This document shows, piece by piece, positions 25,051 through 37,700 of a DNA stretch of 64,000 bases. A model generated the notes under the pieces. The model worked only from the letters and a program-made list of their open reading frames with translations, made no database searches and was not told where the DNA came from. The position numbers were made by a program, and so were the translations under genes. Positions within the stretch are counted from its first letter, which is position 1. Each line of letters begins with the position of its first letter. Origin of the DNA: Rhyacophila brunnea (Eukaryota > Arthropoda > Insecta > Trichoptera > Rhyacophilidae); assembly GCA_022495005.1 (NCBI GenBank), contig JAGYXB010001414.1, positions 1 through 64,000 of the forward strand. The letters run 5' to 3'.

Positions 25051-25858
25051 TAACCTGCCCTTTGGCCTTAAAATTCTCCACGAAACAATGTTGAATTATT
25101 TGAAATTTGTACCATACTATTTCACACAGTTTTCAGCATTTTTAGGTTGTCATTACACAAATTGAGTCTGTCTTAGGATTTAAGGAACACACTTCATGTG
25201 TTCATGTTCATGTCATTCACTCCCCACCAAAAATTAAGATATCAAAATAATAGATAAGTCAGTGTAAGTGCAATACTACGAATGAACTGTTTTTGAAAAT
25301 ATTCAGGATAGTCAAAAAAACCCTTTTACTGTGTGGTTTGCTTTTATAATATTATAAATCCATGTAGTATTAAGGTTTTTTCTACACAGCAAAACCCTGA
25401 TTTTACGTTTTTGAACAGACTGCCAAAAATAAATTTAAATTGGGGGATTAAAAAATTTAAAAAAAATGGTATTGGTTTCAAAGTCAGTAACCTTCATTTT
25501 TACTTTTTTTGATATTTTTCTTGATTCTGATAATGCTTTGCCATCATTTGTATATTCATACAATATCAAGTATCAATATCCAGTTTCAGTTTTAGTACAC
25601 TGGTGTAATTAGAACATAATGATGTCATCTGTAATTTAATGTAAATGCAACATACGACATTTACAATTTCAATATTACAAAACTATATTATTTTCCTGGC
25701 TAGATTAATTATGCGTTTATAGATCACACCCATTCACAACATTGTTACCTAAAAAAAAGTTTTGTCTTTTTTTTTTAAATAACTATACACACTGCACAAT
25801 TTTTTTACCTCACAACAGACCCAATTAGAAATTATTTAAAAAGATAACACTGGGCTTA

Positions 25859-26030
25859 CAGACCTGCAAACTTATCTGGATAATGGGATGGGGGAGCCAC
25901 TGACGAAAACTACCCAATCACGACTCGTAACTGGCAAAATCTGACATTTGGATGATGTTTTTCAATATGGCGTCCTATGGTGGTTCGTAGTTCCATTTTT
26001 GGCCATTCTCCAGATACGTTTGTAGGTCTG
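25859..26030. mobile_element. MITE family A, copy 3
   Basis: The inverted ends CAGACCTGCAAACTTATCTG and CAGATACGTTTGTAGGTCTG are clear. The interior shares GGATGGGGGAGCCAC and ACTACCCAATCA with copy 2 and is in the same orientation. It lies downstream of the + zinc-finger gene. Confidence 0.8.
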
Positions 26031-27121
26031 TAGATAGTTGATAGAGATTGAATTTAAAATGGTTTTCAATAACGCAGCTTCTGGTTTTTGGTATTTTGCT
26101 AAAATGATAAATCTCAAATAGTACAAAACTTACTGCAATAATTAGAATAAAGATCATTTCTTGTTTGAATTTTAGTAGAATTCTTGCCTAATAGAATGGG
26201 TGTATATCTTCATCTTCATGAGATAAAACTCATTCTAAAATTCTTTCAAAGCAAAACCTAGTCTGGACCAAGATACACCTGTCCATAACATTGTATAAAA
26301 ACTGTTTGAAATATTTAAAAGAACATTAATTAATGTCTTAATACATATGTCCATATTTTTTTGTGCTGATAGAAATCTTTTAAAAAAACACTGACAAACG
26401 AGAAAATAGGAGAAACATTTTGTGGACCGCTGACACAAAATATAAACTATTATTTATATAGTATTTTGTTTATTAGTTATTAAATCTCGTATTAGATGAT
26501 GGACATATCAGACTGAACATCTGATTGTGAATACAAAAAAATACATACCTGCCATGAAATATCTATTGTTAAGAGAAATAATCAGAAACCGATCTATAAA
26601 TACCTACTAGTGTGAAATTTGCTGCTGCATCTTTGCTGGAATAGTTGATAACTGTGGCGTTTATTCTTGAAGAATGAGATTGGAGAGACAGTCAGCACTT
26701 TTACGTGAAAACAGTCAAGTTATTGTCACGATAGTTTAAAATACTCACTATTGGTGCAAGTAAGTCCATGCACGTGTACAGGCGTTATAACAATAATATT
26801 GACCATTTTGCATGGAAAAGTTTTGTAGTGGGTGATAGTATGCGCTTTCGCGTTATAAAAGATTTACAACGCTCTATTAAAAAGGATGGGAAGTAAATTA
26901 TTACATATTTTACTTCAAAATCTAATGATAACTGTACTATTTCCGTCTTTTTTTAAACATTTTAATACTCCATGTGATTAAGGAGATTAGTGTAAGTGAG
27001 ATTTTGTTTTAGATGTAAGCAGACGAATCTTTATTTTAGAAGTTTTGTGAAATTCATGCAAATAAATTTAATATCAATACCGGATAACCAAATCACTGTA
27101 GAGAATATTAAAAATTATGTA

Positions 27122-27681
27122 CAGTACACTCTCAGTAATCTGCCGCTCGATTATTCGACAACTACTATAATCCGCCGTTATTTTTACTAGTTGAAAGCAC
27201 AAAATCAAGCTCTATAATTCGCCGGTATTCGATTGTCAAATTCAGTAGTCCGTCGCGTACAGGTATACAACGCAGATGAGACGGGTTTATTTTGGAAACT
27301 TTTCCTTCATAAAACGTGCGTTCATCGCGAAGAAAGTAATGTACCAGGGAGGAAAGTGCCCAAGGACCGCATCACATCAATTATGCCGTGATCCAATGCA
27401 ACCGGGATACACAAAATGAAGCTTTTGGTCATAGGGAAAGCCAAGAACCCTAAGCCTTTCAAGAATATCTGCCTCACTGATCAACTGGTTGTAGTTTATA
27501 AATATATTTTGATTATAAATAAAATCGTAATTTGCTAGTACAAATTTCTCAAAAAAACTATTTTTACGAAATACCTGTTTTAATTTTTACCATATTTTGT
27601 ATGTATGCACTATAATCCCCCGATTTCACTAATTGGACACTTGTCTGGTTTTTGGGGTGGTGAATTACTGAGAGAGTACTG
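27122..27681. mobile_element. Tigger-like element with transposase fragment (560 bp)
   Basis: The ends CAGTACACTCTCAGTAAT and ATTACTGAGAGAGTACTG are inverted and flanked by TA on both sides, the pogo/Tigger target duplication. The + strand around 27260-27475 encodes VQVYNADETGLFWK, then PGRKVPKDRITSIM and, after a stop, SNATGIHKMKLLVIGKAKNP. This is the front of the DDE domain of Tigger/jerky-type transposases, including the DET motif. The N-terminal HTH domains and the rest of the catalytic core are missing. It is a dead internal-deletion derivative. Confidence 0.85.
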
Positions 27682-28400
27682 TAAAATCAATTTTTAGAAA
27701 ATATTTTTTACGTGACGTTTTTTACGTATTTCATTTTTGTTCCTCGCAAAGATAAGGGTTTCAAGTTTTGATATAAAATCTTCAATTTTTTCATGTAAGG
27801 TACCGATTAGGACTAAAATAATATAGAATACTGCAAGATGTATTAATTTATTTTTCATAATTATCAGCATAATAAATCAATTAAAAACCGCATTACTGTA
27901 CATTATTCCTTTGGATTAATTAACTTTTATGAAAGATATTTTTTCATTTTTGTTTCTAATGACGTTTAGGTTTACTGAACATTATTTTATATCTTTGGTT
28001 AAAAAAATAGCTTTAAAATAAATCTCAATCCATTTTCGTATGTAAATATTAATGTTGGTGTGATAAATGCTATCGATAGTGGATTTTACAGCATTATTTT
28101 ATTCAATGATTAATTAGCATAATATACAATATTGAACGATGGTTGGGGTCCCATCATAGGTCTTTGGTACATTTGTCTGGTGATTACTGGTGTTACTGAT
28201 GCTGCGATTACATTATCATCACATCATATGCGGCCATATGCTGGTACGGTGACAAATTTAGTCTATCATTTCGTCATTCTGCAGAATATTTTGAATGATC
28301 ACTACTTTTTTTATAAATTCAATTATGGAGAGTTCCAACTCTAATTTATTAGCATTTTGATTTATTATTCATTATTCATGGTAATTTCAATTAACTGTAA

Positions 28401-28800
28401 CAGTTTCTATGTGTGTGCACGTTAAAATTATTGCGATATTGCATCCATAGATAATATTTTGAACAGAACCCAACCAACAGACCATAGATAATAATTCAAT
28501 AGAAAATCCATAGAGAAAAAAAATGAAAAGAGCGCGGGTTTTGGTGTGAGTCAAAAATGTGTAGGCATGCAGAACATAATAAAAGAGTTCATTGAGTCAT
28601 GCGGTTGCTGATGTAGCGCGGTACGTGTGAGGCGACCTCATTATTGTTTCGATTCGCTAGATGTCACTAACTGACGATGTTCGTTTAATGGTTCAAAATG
28701 TGCTACGGAATGGGAGCATCAGTCTGATAACATTTTAAATACAAAGAAAAATGACATTAAACTTTTTTTCCATAGCGGCAGCTTACTGTGATAGCACATA
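28401..28800. repeat. Dispersed 400-bp repeat, copy 1
   Basis: The segment from CAGTTTCTATGTGTG to about GCAGCTTACTGTGATAGCA matches the right edge of the window (63581-64000) in opposite orientation. Shared blocks include TGCATCCATAGATAATATTT, GAACAGAACCCAACC, TGTAGGCATG and ATCAGTCTGAT. It has no clear coding frame. The transposon class is not evident. Confidence 0.75.
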
Positions 28801-29319
28801 AAGTGATGATTATGTATTCGAAGAATCTCAATTCACACAATCATTTGTGGCATGCTCTTCTCTTTTAACAGTATTATTATCGTCTTTGGTATTTTCACAT
28901 AGTAACACATTCGTATCATCCTTGAAAATGAATCCTGGAATGGATTCTGTTAATATACACTCTGTGTCATATTTATAATACAAGATGGTGAAAGTGAATT
29001 TTGGCCTTTTCATTGAGGAAGTTAGTCTTACCCTGCCAAACAGTGGTCTCGAGTTAATCTAGTATCAAGTTCCTCTCATATCAAGGGTAGGAGATCATAC
29101 TTCATTCGTCATGCGTTGATGCAGCCAGTTTGAACAGTACATATTACTGTAGTATAATTGGACCATTTTCTTGGTTGCCCAGCCAGATAGTCCTTTACCT
29201 ACAAACACTACCGACTTCCACTTTTCTCCGAATACTTATCCACAATGAAATCATCAATCCGCTAAAAGTCTCAATTTAAACCTGGATTGAAAGTATTATT
29301 ATTTTAGACACAGCAATAT

Positions 29320-32300
29320 TCAACATGTCTTATCATGATCTTTCTTGTGACGATTTAAATCCTTCGTAAGTCTACATTTGTAGTCACATTTATCACACGT
29401 GAGTCGTTCTCCACCGCTGTGAGTCAATCGGTGTGCCTTCAAATTACCCGCACGCTTACTACGAAAGCTGCACAAGTCACACGCGTACGGAGACACATCT
29501 TCATGAGTCATTTGATGGGTCCGTAGATAACTCAACCGCTTGCACTTGAACCCACAGATGTCACAAATAAAAGGCCTGGCGTCGCTGTGCAGAGCTTTGT
29601 GCTCTTTCAGGTGACATAACCGCTTGCACCGGAATTCGCAAACATCGCACGCGAATCGCCTATCCTCCGTATGAACAATCATATGAGCGTTTAAATTGCT
29701 CGAGTTTTTACACTTGAACGAACACTGATTACAACAAAACGGCGCATCTTCGTAATGCGTTAGTTTGTGAATCTTTAAATTACCCGCGGCTTTACATCTA
29801 AAATTACACAAATTGCAACTAAAAGGCTTTTCATCATTATGTATAGTCTTATGCCTCTTAAGGTTGTTTAAACTCTTCAGCTTTACACCGCATTCGTCAC
29901 AGGAATGTGACTTGACCTTGCTGTGCGAGAGTCGGTGTATTCTCAAATCCCGCGTTGAAGTAAAACCACATATATCACAAACAAACAATTTCTCCGTGGT
30001 GTGCATTACGGAGTGTCTTTTCAGATGGCGGGGAAGGCTGTCGCATGACAATTCTTTGTCAGAGTGTATCTCCGTCCTGTCTCCCTTTAATGAGGACAAA
30101 CGTTTCGATCCGCAGTCGTACGGAGCACTGTCTGTGTGAATGGCGGAATGAATATTCAAAATAACTTTTCCCCCGCATTCAAAATCGCATTTCTCACATT
30201 TATAGACTGTAGCATTGTTGTGAATAACAGAATGGCCGGTTAAGGCATTGGCATTTCTAGATTTGAATGTGCAGCTTTTAACATTTTGCTGACAGAAAAC
30301 TTTTTGTTGTCTACTTCTATCAGTAATGGTTGATTTCTGTGATTTTTTTGTCAGATTTTGATACACAGAATATTTCCTTGTGTTTCTTGATTTTTCTTTA
30401 TGCCTCTTGCTTATTTGATATACTGTTGAAGCACTTTCTGTATCTAAAATAGGCACCTGGAAATAAAACAGTACACTTTATATAAATGATTCAAAATTCT
30501 GCATCCATCATGAAATTAGGTAGTATGTATTGGTTTTTTTTATATTCGTTATGGTTTGCACAACAATTTACTTTGGATTGATGATTTGATTGATGACACT
30601 GACATTCACTAAGCAGAGTAATAGAATAGCTTACTATTTATTTACTTTATGCATTGACTTTAAAATCTTTATGCCTGGATTAAGAATTGTTATTAAAATA
30701 TATGCGGATACGCACACTTTGGCGTGAAAGGTGTGCGTGTATCGGTTTTGAAGCTCGCCTCGGCTGTGATTCTTGGGGCTTATTGATGACCGACTGTTAT
30801 CTTTTTCTTCAAGCCACACTGGGGTGAAAATAACTGTACTTCTTTCATTATGTTAAAATTCGTAGAACCATTTATTTTGTTGCCAGGCAAAGATATATTT
30901 GTGATTGTCCGATTTCAAAGTTACGAATATTATTACGAGTTAAATATTTATCTCCCGAATTATGTCGATTACAGGATTTTTGATGGGGAATTTAGGCATT
31001 TATTATCAGTACATATAAAAACATTAACACTCAGGAATATCCGCATCGCTATAATTTAATTAATCTAAATACTTACTTTCCAATCTGACTTGTATTCAGC
31101 AGTCTCCATTCCATGTTCATTTTTTATAAAACATTTTTCACTGAAGGATTCAGTAGAATGATTGCTATCCAAACTGAAATTTGAGCTTTCATCTCCAGAC
31201 TTGAAGATCTGTAAATAAGCATTTTACACAATATTATGATACATCCAAACAATTTTCAGAAAACTGTTGTTATCTTTTAAACGATACTAAATTACCTATT
31301 CAAGTGTCTCTTATTTTAATAAAAGGTTCCAAATTAAGGTCTTATTAATTGCTGGCCCCAAGAGCAGTAGGGTATTGAGATGCATGTGGGTAATAAGATG
31401 ACATTAAAAAAACAGTCTAACACTTTCACACGCTTACAGTCATGCACCATAACTATAATTATACCCGGTGGCGAGCGGATAATATATTTGGGGGTGCTGC
31501 GGTTGATTAAAAATAAAAATAAATGTTTATTTCGATTATATTTTACTATTAACTTCTTCTTTTTTCTTCTTTTTTTTCTTCTTTCTTCTTCTTCTTTTTT
31601 AAGAAGAAGAAGAATATTTTACTATTAACAACAAAATTAAATATAAATAATTAATTATATTAATAATTAAAATAAAGAACTTTGCATAAATTGCTTGCAG
31701 AAATAAATTTTAACAATTTTAATAAATCATTATAGCTATATAAACGGAGAAATACTGCAATTGGACTGTCTGATCTGCAGTATCGATTATGCTTCCATTT
31801 GCGAGCACGGCTGCCCGCGGCTTCCTTCGCCGAATCGAGAATATTCTATTGAAATCGGTACTGTGCAAAATCAAAAACCTACCGCGGTGTATGCTAATAT
31901 TAATGGACATTGGATGTATCGATGCACGGGCGAGCTGATTACGCGCTTAATAATATTGATATTTTCATATAATATACATAAATTTATGTATATTATAATA
32001 TTACATTTGTCTCAATTTGCTTGGGGGTGCTGCAGTATTGCAGTGCATATGGACGAGCCGCCACTGATTATACCTATGTAAAGGCCTAAACCGGCCGTTT
32101 GTACATTTCAGCTGGGTGTTTAATCCTATTGCGCTAATTATGGTGAAGAGTGTGTTTATGTGCAACTTCATTTTGTTAAAGTGAGGGGCGTTCGGATGCT
32201 GTAAAATATCTTTAAGGTGAGTAAAAGAGTTTGGAAAACTAAATATGATTAAGTAAAATAACCTTCTGAATGGTTATTGTTAAAGAATTTTAGGTTCTCA

Positions 32301-34151
32301 ATTATAAGGACCTTAAATTAATGGTGTTTTTAGGCTAGCCTGATAAAAATTGAACTGCAGATAGTGTTGTTTCTTCTTAATTCTTCAAATTAGCAATTTT
32401 AAGGAAAACAATAATTATTGTTTTAATAGTTTACGAGTAAATGAGTTGCGTATTTGTATGAAATCATTCTATTGTACTGCTATTAAATAGATCATGGCAG
32501 CGATTTCATTATTGTATGACTGTATGTCAGGGGGGGGCAAACTTTTTGGATGGAGGGCCAAATTCAAGAATTCAAAATGAGCGGCGGGCCGCAAGTAAAA
32601 TACCGTTTTTAGATATACACTATTTACTATCACGAAAAATAAACATTACAAAAAAATTATGAGAAGAATGAAACTGTTGTACATTTTTAAACATTTTTTT
32701 AAATTCAGGTGTTAATTTTGTAGTTGATATTCTCAAAACTGCTTGTAAATGGGCATCGGAGATATTTTATCGTAAAGAATTTTTATTGAGGTTCATGATC
32801 GAAAACTTTTGTTCACATTTATATAGGTTGATCCAAAAATAATGAACATTTTTCTTGCATAATCTTTAAGTTGGTCGAATTTGTCTGAATTAAGGGCATT
32901 GAAAAATTTGGAGATTTCTTCACGACGATGCAATTCTCTTAAATCGGTGTCACACTGCAGATCAATATTATCAAGTTATAGCTCTGTCGGTACACTATAA
33001 ATATCTATTGAAAATGGATCGCGTACTATTGCTAAACTTGTCTCAATTTTTCGGAAGTCACCAAATCTTTATGAAAAATCGTCATTCAGGGCTTTAATAA
33101 TTTTACCATATTCTTCAAATTTATATTCTGGTATATTCAGCAACTTCAAAGTTGGAAAGTGATCCACGTTGTTATTCGATATTTGTCGACGGAATAACTT
33201 GAGTTTTAATTGAAATCCATTCAAACTTTTTACCATATCATGGGCATATATTTTTTCCTTGCAACGCGGAGTTAAAAGTATTTAAATGTGTCACGATGTT
33301 CAACGTAGAAAATAGTGATTACATAGTGTGAGACGAGACGCAATGAAGACGTACTGAGATAATACATTTACGAAACAACAAATTCTTCAAATTTTAATCT
33401 ATTGTCAATATTTTTTAAAAAATTATAAAAAAGTTATTCGTAATCAGAAGTACAATTAATGATGGCGGGCCTCAAAAAAATACCCGGCGGGCCACATGCG
33501 GCCCGCGGGCCGCAGTTTGCCCACCCCTGCTGTATGTGATAGTTTTAAGGATGGAAGTGACGATTGAGTACATAGATTAGGGAAGATGTTCACAGCGATG
33601 ATATGGTACATCTACACTGTGCTTCGTCAAGAATTGCATTCAAATAATAGATTGATTGCTGAGATTTATCATAGTTTAAAATAGTTTTACTATAATGTTG
33701 AATTAACGAAAATCATCTTAACGCTACATGGAATGTGACAAGTAGGTATCTAATAAATGGGTATAAAGATACAGTACTCCATATAACCATAATACCAACA
33801 ACTAATACAACAAAACTGACTCCATAATAACATCCCACTGTAAACCAAAGATAAGTAAGTAGGTATGTTGATTTGGTTAGTAGTGTATCTTTACTGAGTA
33901 AGTACTTAAATTCAGAATATTGTGTAAAATGTTTTCAATGCATGTCATGATGTACCTACCGTCATTCCAAGTTGAAAATCGTTTTCTATCGTGCAATTTT
34001 CTGACAGTGGCACATCAATGGGGTCAATATCCGATACAATCACAACCACATCATTAGAATTCGAACAATCTTCATCCATCCCTTGACTGTCTGTTTTAAC
34101 ATAATTACATTTTTCATTTGTATTTACAATTCCTTCTTTTTCATTTTCCAT
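29320..34151 (-). CDS. C2H2 zinc-finger protein, partly degenerate finger array
   Basis: Three exons on the minus strand join in phase 0: 34151-33960, 31208-31077 and 30456-29320, giving 486 residues. Exons 1 and 2 encode acidic low-complexity sequence (VVVIVSDIDPIDVPLSE; SDWK at the exon 2 end). Exon 3 carries twelve finger positions that pair with those of the + gene, for example FICDICGFKCKRLSYLRTH against FVCDVCGFKCKRLSHLKTH. Fingers 1, 3 and 4 are damaged: finger 1 has a C-x6-C spacing (CQQNVKSC), finger 3 reads YDCGSKRLSSLK and finger 4 reads LSCDSLPRHLKRH, the last two losing the second cysteine without breaking the frame. Fingers 2 and 5-12 keep C2H2; finger 5 is one residue short. 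The frame is intact, so the gene may be active with fewer working fingers. No clear polyadenylation signal was seen. Confidence 0.82.
31466..32066. mobile_element. hAT element with perfect 8-bp target duplication (601 bp)
   Basis: The right end GGACGAGCCGCCACTG is matched inversely by the left end CGGTGGCGAGCGG. ATTATACC flanks both sides (31458-31465 and 32067-32074). Both subterminal regions have GGGGGTGCTGC. A diverged inverted copy lies at 55979-56520. No transposase is present; the interior includes a CTT microsatellite. It lies in intron 1 of the minus zinc-finger gene. Confidence 0.88.
31555..31612. repeat. (CTT)n/(AAG)n low-complexity tract
   Basis: A pyrimidine tract of CTT and T runs is followed by TTAAGAAGAAGAAGAA, so the end can pair back on the start as a small hairpin. 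It lies inside the hAT element at 31466. Confidence 0.75.
32528..33529 (-). mobile_element. hAT element with transposase C-terminal remnant (1002 bp)
   Basis: The left end (CAGGGGGGGGCAAACTTT) and the right end (GCAGTTTGCCCACCCCTG) are inverted, with perfect flanking octamers CTGTATGT at 32520-32527 and 33530-33537. The minus strand encodes DHFPTLKLL, then DPFSIDIYSVP, LDNIDLQCD and FDQLKDYARKMFIIFGSTY with a few stops. These match the C-terminal part of GTF2IRD2/ZBED-like hAT transposases, including the dimerisation region. The N-terminal part is deleted. It lies in intron 1 of the minus zinc-finger gene. Confidence 0.9.
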
Positions 34152-34747
34152 ATTTTAGAAAAATAATATTTTCGTATTATTGACCATCACCGTTTGGTGA
34201 ATATGCAATATCAGTTGACGTTGGAAATCAAATTGTTGATTTGTTGACTTTACATAATTCCATTTGCCATAGGTATATGCATTGCATCGATGTTTTCTTT
34301 GTTATGATGATTATGTGCCGGTTGCCTGCAACAATTTATTATGGAGACATTTCAATTTGTATGTATTTATTACGCATTGGAATGTTATTACTCTCTTTAT
34401 GAACAACGATAGCTATTGTTTCGTAATGCTTTTCTGTTTAATAATGGAAACAATAACAATTTCGCGCTCGTTATTCAAGAAATAGGCATTTATTTTAATC
34501 ACATGACATTTGCTGTCAAAATTATAGACAATACAATTTTATAGAGAAAAATATCGATATTTTTTAATTACCATTAAGGCTAATAAGAATGAAATTCTGT
34601 CATTAAAAGAAAATAGACAAATTTTAATGAATCAGAACAACTGAAAAAATATATTTTTAACAACTTCTTTTAAATATATTTATAAGGGTGGGAATTAATC
34701 GCACAATGCAATAATCAAAATTCACAAAAAAAAATACTTTTAACATT

Positions 34748-37700
34748 AATCGTCGCTATAGGATTTGTTTCCCGAATATCCATTTTTGTCGAAATCGACA
34801 TTTTAATGCAGTTCAATTTCTTTTATCGAGCTCTACCGAAATCATTTATAAAATCAATATATTTTTATCTAGGAACAGAGATATTTTTTTAAAAACCCGA
34901 ATACGCCATGTTAAGTTACAATTACTCCGTGGTTTTCTCCCGAATGACCAACTATTCGTACCTGAATATCCAAGTTAATTTCGGTCGAAATATATCTCTG
35001 GCTGAGTGTTTATTTCCCGAATATGACTTTAGCCAATCAAACCGCGCTCACGCCGTGCATCTCGCTCCCACATTCACGCTGTCTAGCTCTAAAACAATCA
35101 CGCCCACTTTCATATTTTTCCGCCGTCTGGAGACTTCTTTCAAATTTCGTCTTATTGATATTGTTTTTAACCTTTCCCTTACCATGGTAAAAAAATTACG
35201 CCCGTTCCCATGCCGTCCACTCAGTGGACCGCTAGAAATTTGGCATTTTAAGGCATTTTAAAAGCTAATTGATTGCTTCAAAAGGTAAAGTATGTTTTTA
35301 AATACTATTTAGTCATCGTTTAACATGTTATTCTGTGTATATCACATGCAATTATCTTATAATCGTGTATAATAATCGGACATCAATAAATGTACGTCAT
35401 AACCAAACCACGGTGTGTCTCGATCTGTTTTAAATGGAACAACGAACACACGCTGTCATTTCACGGAGAGTAGGGATGGCTAATTCATCCGAAGCGGACG
35501 AGGGTGTTGTAAGGTAGAATAACACGTGTGCAGGCGTTCGTTATTACGTTCGCCACATAAAATAATAGATACCTAGCATATTATGAAATAATATTGGCTT
35601 CGATATATTTTAATGAACACATTAAGTTTTATTGCTTACATTTTGTTCAATATATAGTGGACAAAAACATATATCTAAATATATATCAAACTCAAAATTT
35701 TATGAAAACCTTTTTAGGGCTTCTGAAACTAGGCGCTTCACTTGAAGAGTTAAAAATACCAACAACATGACGTGTAATAATAATATGTATTTTATATTTA
35801 ACGAATAGAGAAGTATGAATGAAAAAGTGTGCACAAAATTGTAGGATTGCCCAAAGCGTACCGAAACTATTATGGTTTATTTCGGCCTGGGTTTATCTGA
35901 TTTTTAAAAACTATATAACACCATATTATGTAAATTATTGTAGTATTAGTTCAATAAAAACAAATAGGTACGTATGACTCACAATGCACTATTTAAGTCG
36001 GATCTTAACAGTCTACCTCCACACTTCACCACTGAGAAATAATATAATAGTATATTATTATGTATATACCTACATCAGATTGAGTATGATAATATTTATT
36101 TATATAATAATATTATTTGGTAAGTACTTATGAAATTAGAATGATTCAGTAATCTTAATATGAATTTCTTGTACCTACATACAATCCACCGATATTATGG
36201 ACATATTATTATATATAGTTAATAATAATATATAATATTATAACACAATATCATGTAAACACAACAAGTTCACTATGATTATTTATTTACATATTAGGTA
36301 TGTAAGTAGATACCTACTTTATAATTTTATTATTGGTACTTGTAAAATTAAAAAATAAAAATGCTGCAAACACTATAAAATATTTTTTGCAACTGTGTGT
36401 CTACTTCATAAACAAAAGAAACTCCACATGTACTACCTAGTTGCACTTAAATTGCATTTGCTGACTCATTATTATTTTCGGATGAAAGCTATTATTAGTG
36501 ATTTACGACGACAATACAATTTATTACGGTTCAACCATGGACCAACAAAATAATGTCTCATTTATAATCTTTTATAATTAAAAAAACTAATATAGGTAGG
36601 TATTAGTAATATCGTCAAAAAAAGGATATTTTAGAATATCGTATTAACCGCACCGCACCGCAATTTACAAAGCTACAGTTAACTATAGATACAAATATAT
36701 TATTATTGATGCTAGTCATTAGAACATACCTACATTTTCTGTAGCTGTCTGATTTCAATGCAGGTATTTATTTAAACGGGTTTAATATTTGGGTTTGAAT
36801 ACAACATTTGAATGGGTAGGTACATCAATATTATGAAATTTATCGCATTGTATTATTTTCCTAAAATTCTAAAACAGAATGAAATAATATTACCCTTGCC
36901 AATATTTAACATACTGCATTGCCTAATATGATAATAGTATAAACATGTAGAACATGTTAATACGCCACGCCACATGCTGTGCTGTTTTTATTTAGCCCGC
37001 TCGAGAATTTTTTTCAATTGCCTATGTCCCACAAACTGATGTAATCTTTACAAACCTTGTAGCAAGGGTCTGTATTCTAAATCCGGGAAAAAGGGTTTTA
37101 TGACTTGACTAGACAATGGTCAATAGCATTGGATCCTTTTCGTTAATTGTTTATGAATAAACGCCACATGTAGCGAAGTTAACACGGTAAAATGAACACT
37201 AATAGCATTGCGTTAAGGGTTGCTTTGGCGTTTATCGTCAGATGTATTTGAACAATGTATACTTCAAGGTTCGATATATTATGGGAGGCTATAACTGATT
37301 GCATTATTCACAGAATTATGTTGAACAAAGACATACATTTCTATCTCTGACTAACAAATGACATTTTAAAATAGTGTCTCATGTTTACATTACTATTATG
37401 CGCGTTTCTCTAACGTATATCATTCTAGATAGCCCTATCACTGTCTTATCAAAATATTGATTAGACTTTCGAAAAATGATTAATTTTACATATAAAACAT
37501 TCAATTCAACCACCTATATATTTTTCTTTTTATGCCTAAATATTTTATCTACAAATAGCTAAAAGTAGACGTTTATATACATAATAATAAGTGGGGTATC
37601 TATGATTTAAGGTCATTTCTAAACTGCGAGACCATCGTGGCAACGGGAGTGTTAACGTTACTATTGTTTTAATAGTGAATTCATCAAATTTGAAGAGATC

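Larger units (their letters stand above)
24996..29319. other. Region between the two convergent zinc-finger genes
   Basis: Both genes end towards this stretch. It holds MITE A copy 3, a Tigger-like element and one copy of a 400-bp inverted pair, each listed separately. The rest is AT-rich with no supported coding sequence. Confidence 0.55.

Noticed and set aside
24872..25081. Minus-strand 69-residue frame at the end of the + zinc-finger gene
   Set aside because: It is the antisense of the last finger plus 3' UTR.
28828..29013. 61-residue frame on the minus strand just beyond the zinc-finger gene
   Set aside because: It has some acidic, lysine-rich character like the leader exons, but there is no ATG context, domain or splice pattern linking it to the gene, which already ends at 29320.
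31380..31628. 82-residue + frame ending in F, L and S runs
   Set aside because: It is translated microsatellite within a hAT element.
34908..35261. 117-residue open frame on the + strand
   Set aside because: It has no recognisable domain or family pattern and lies in a GC-richer block of a probable repeat; a chance frame is more likely.
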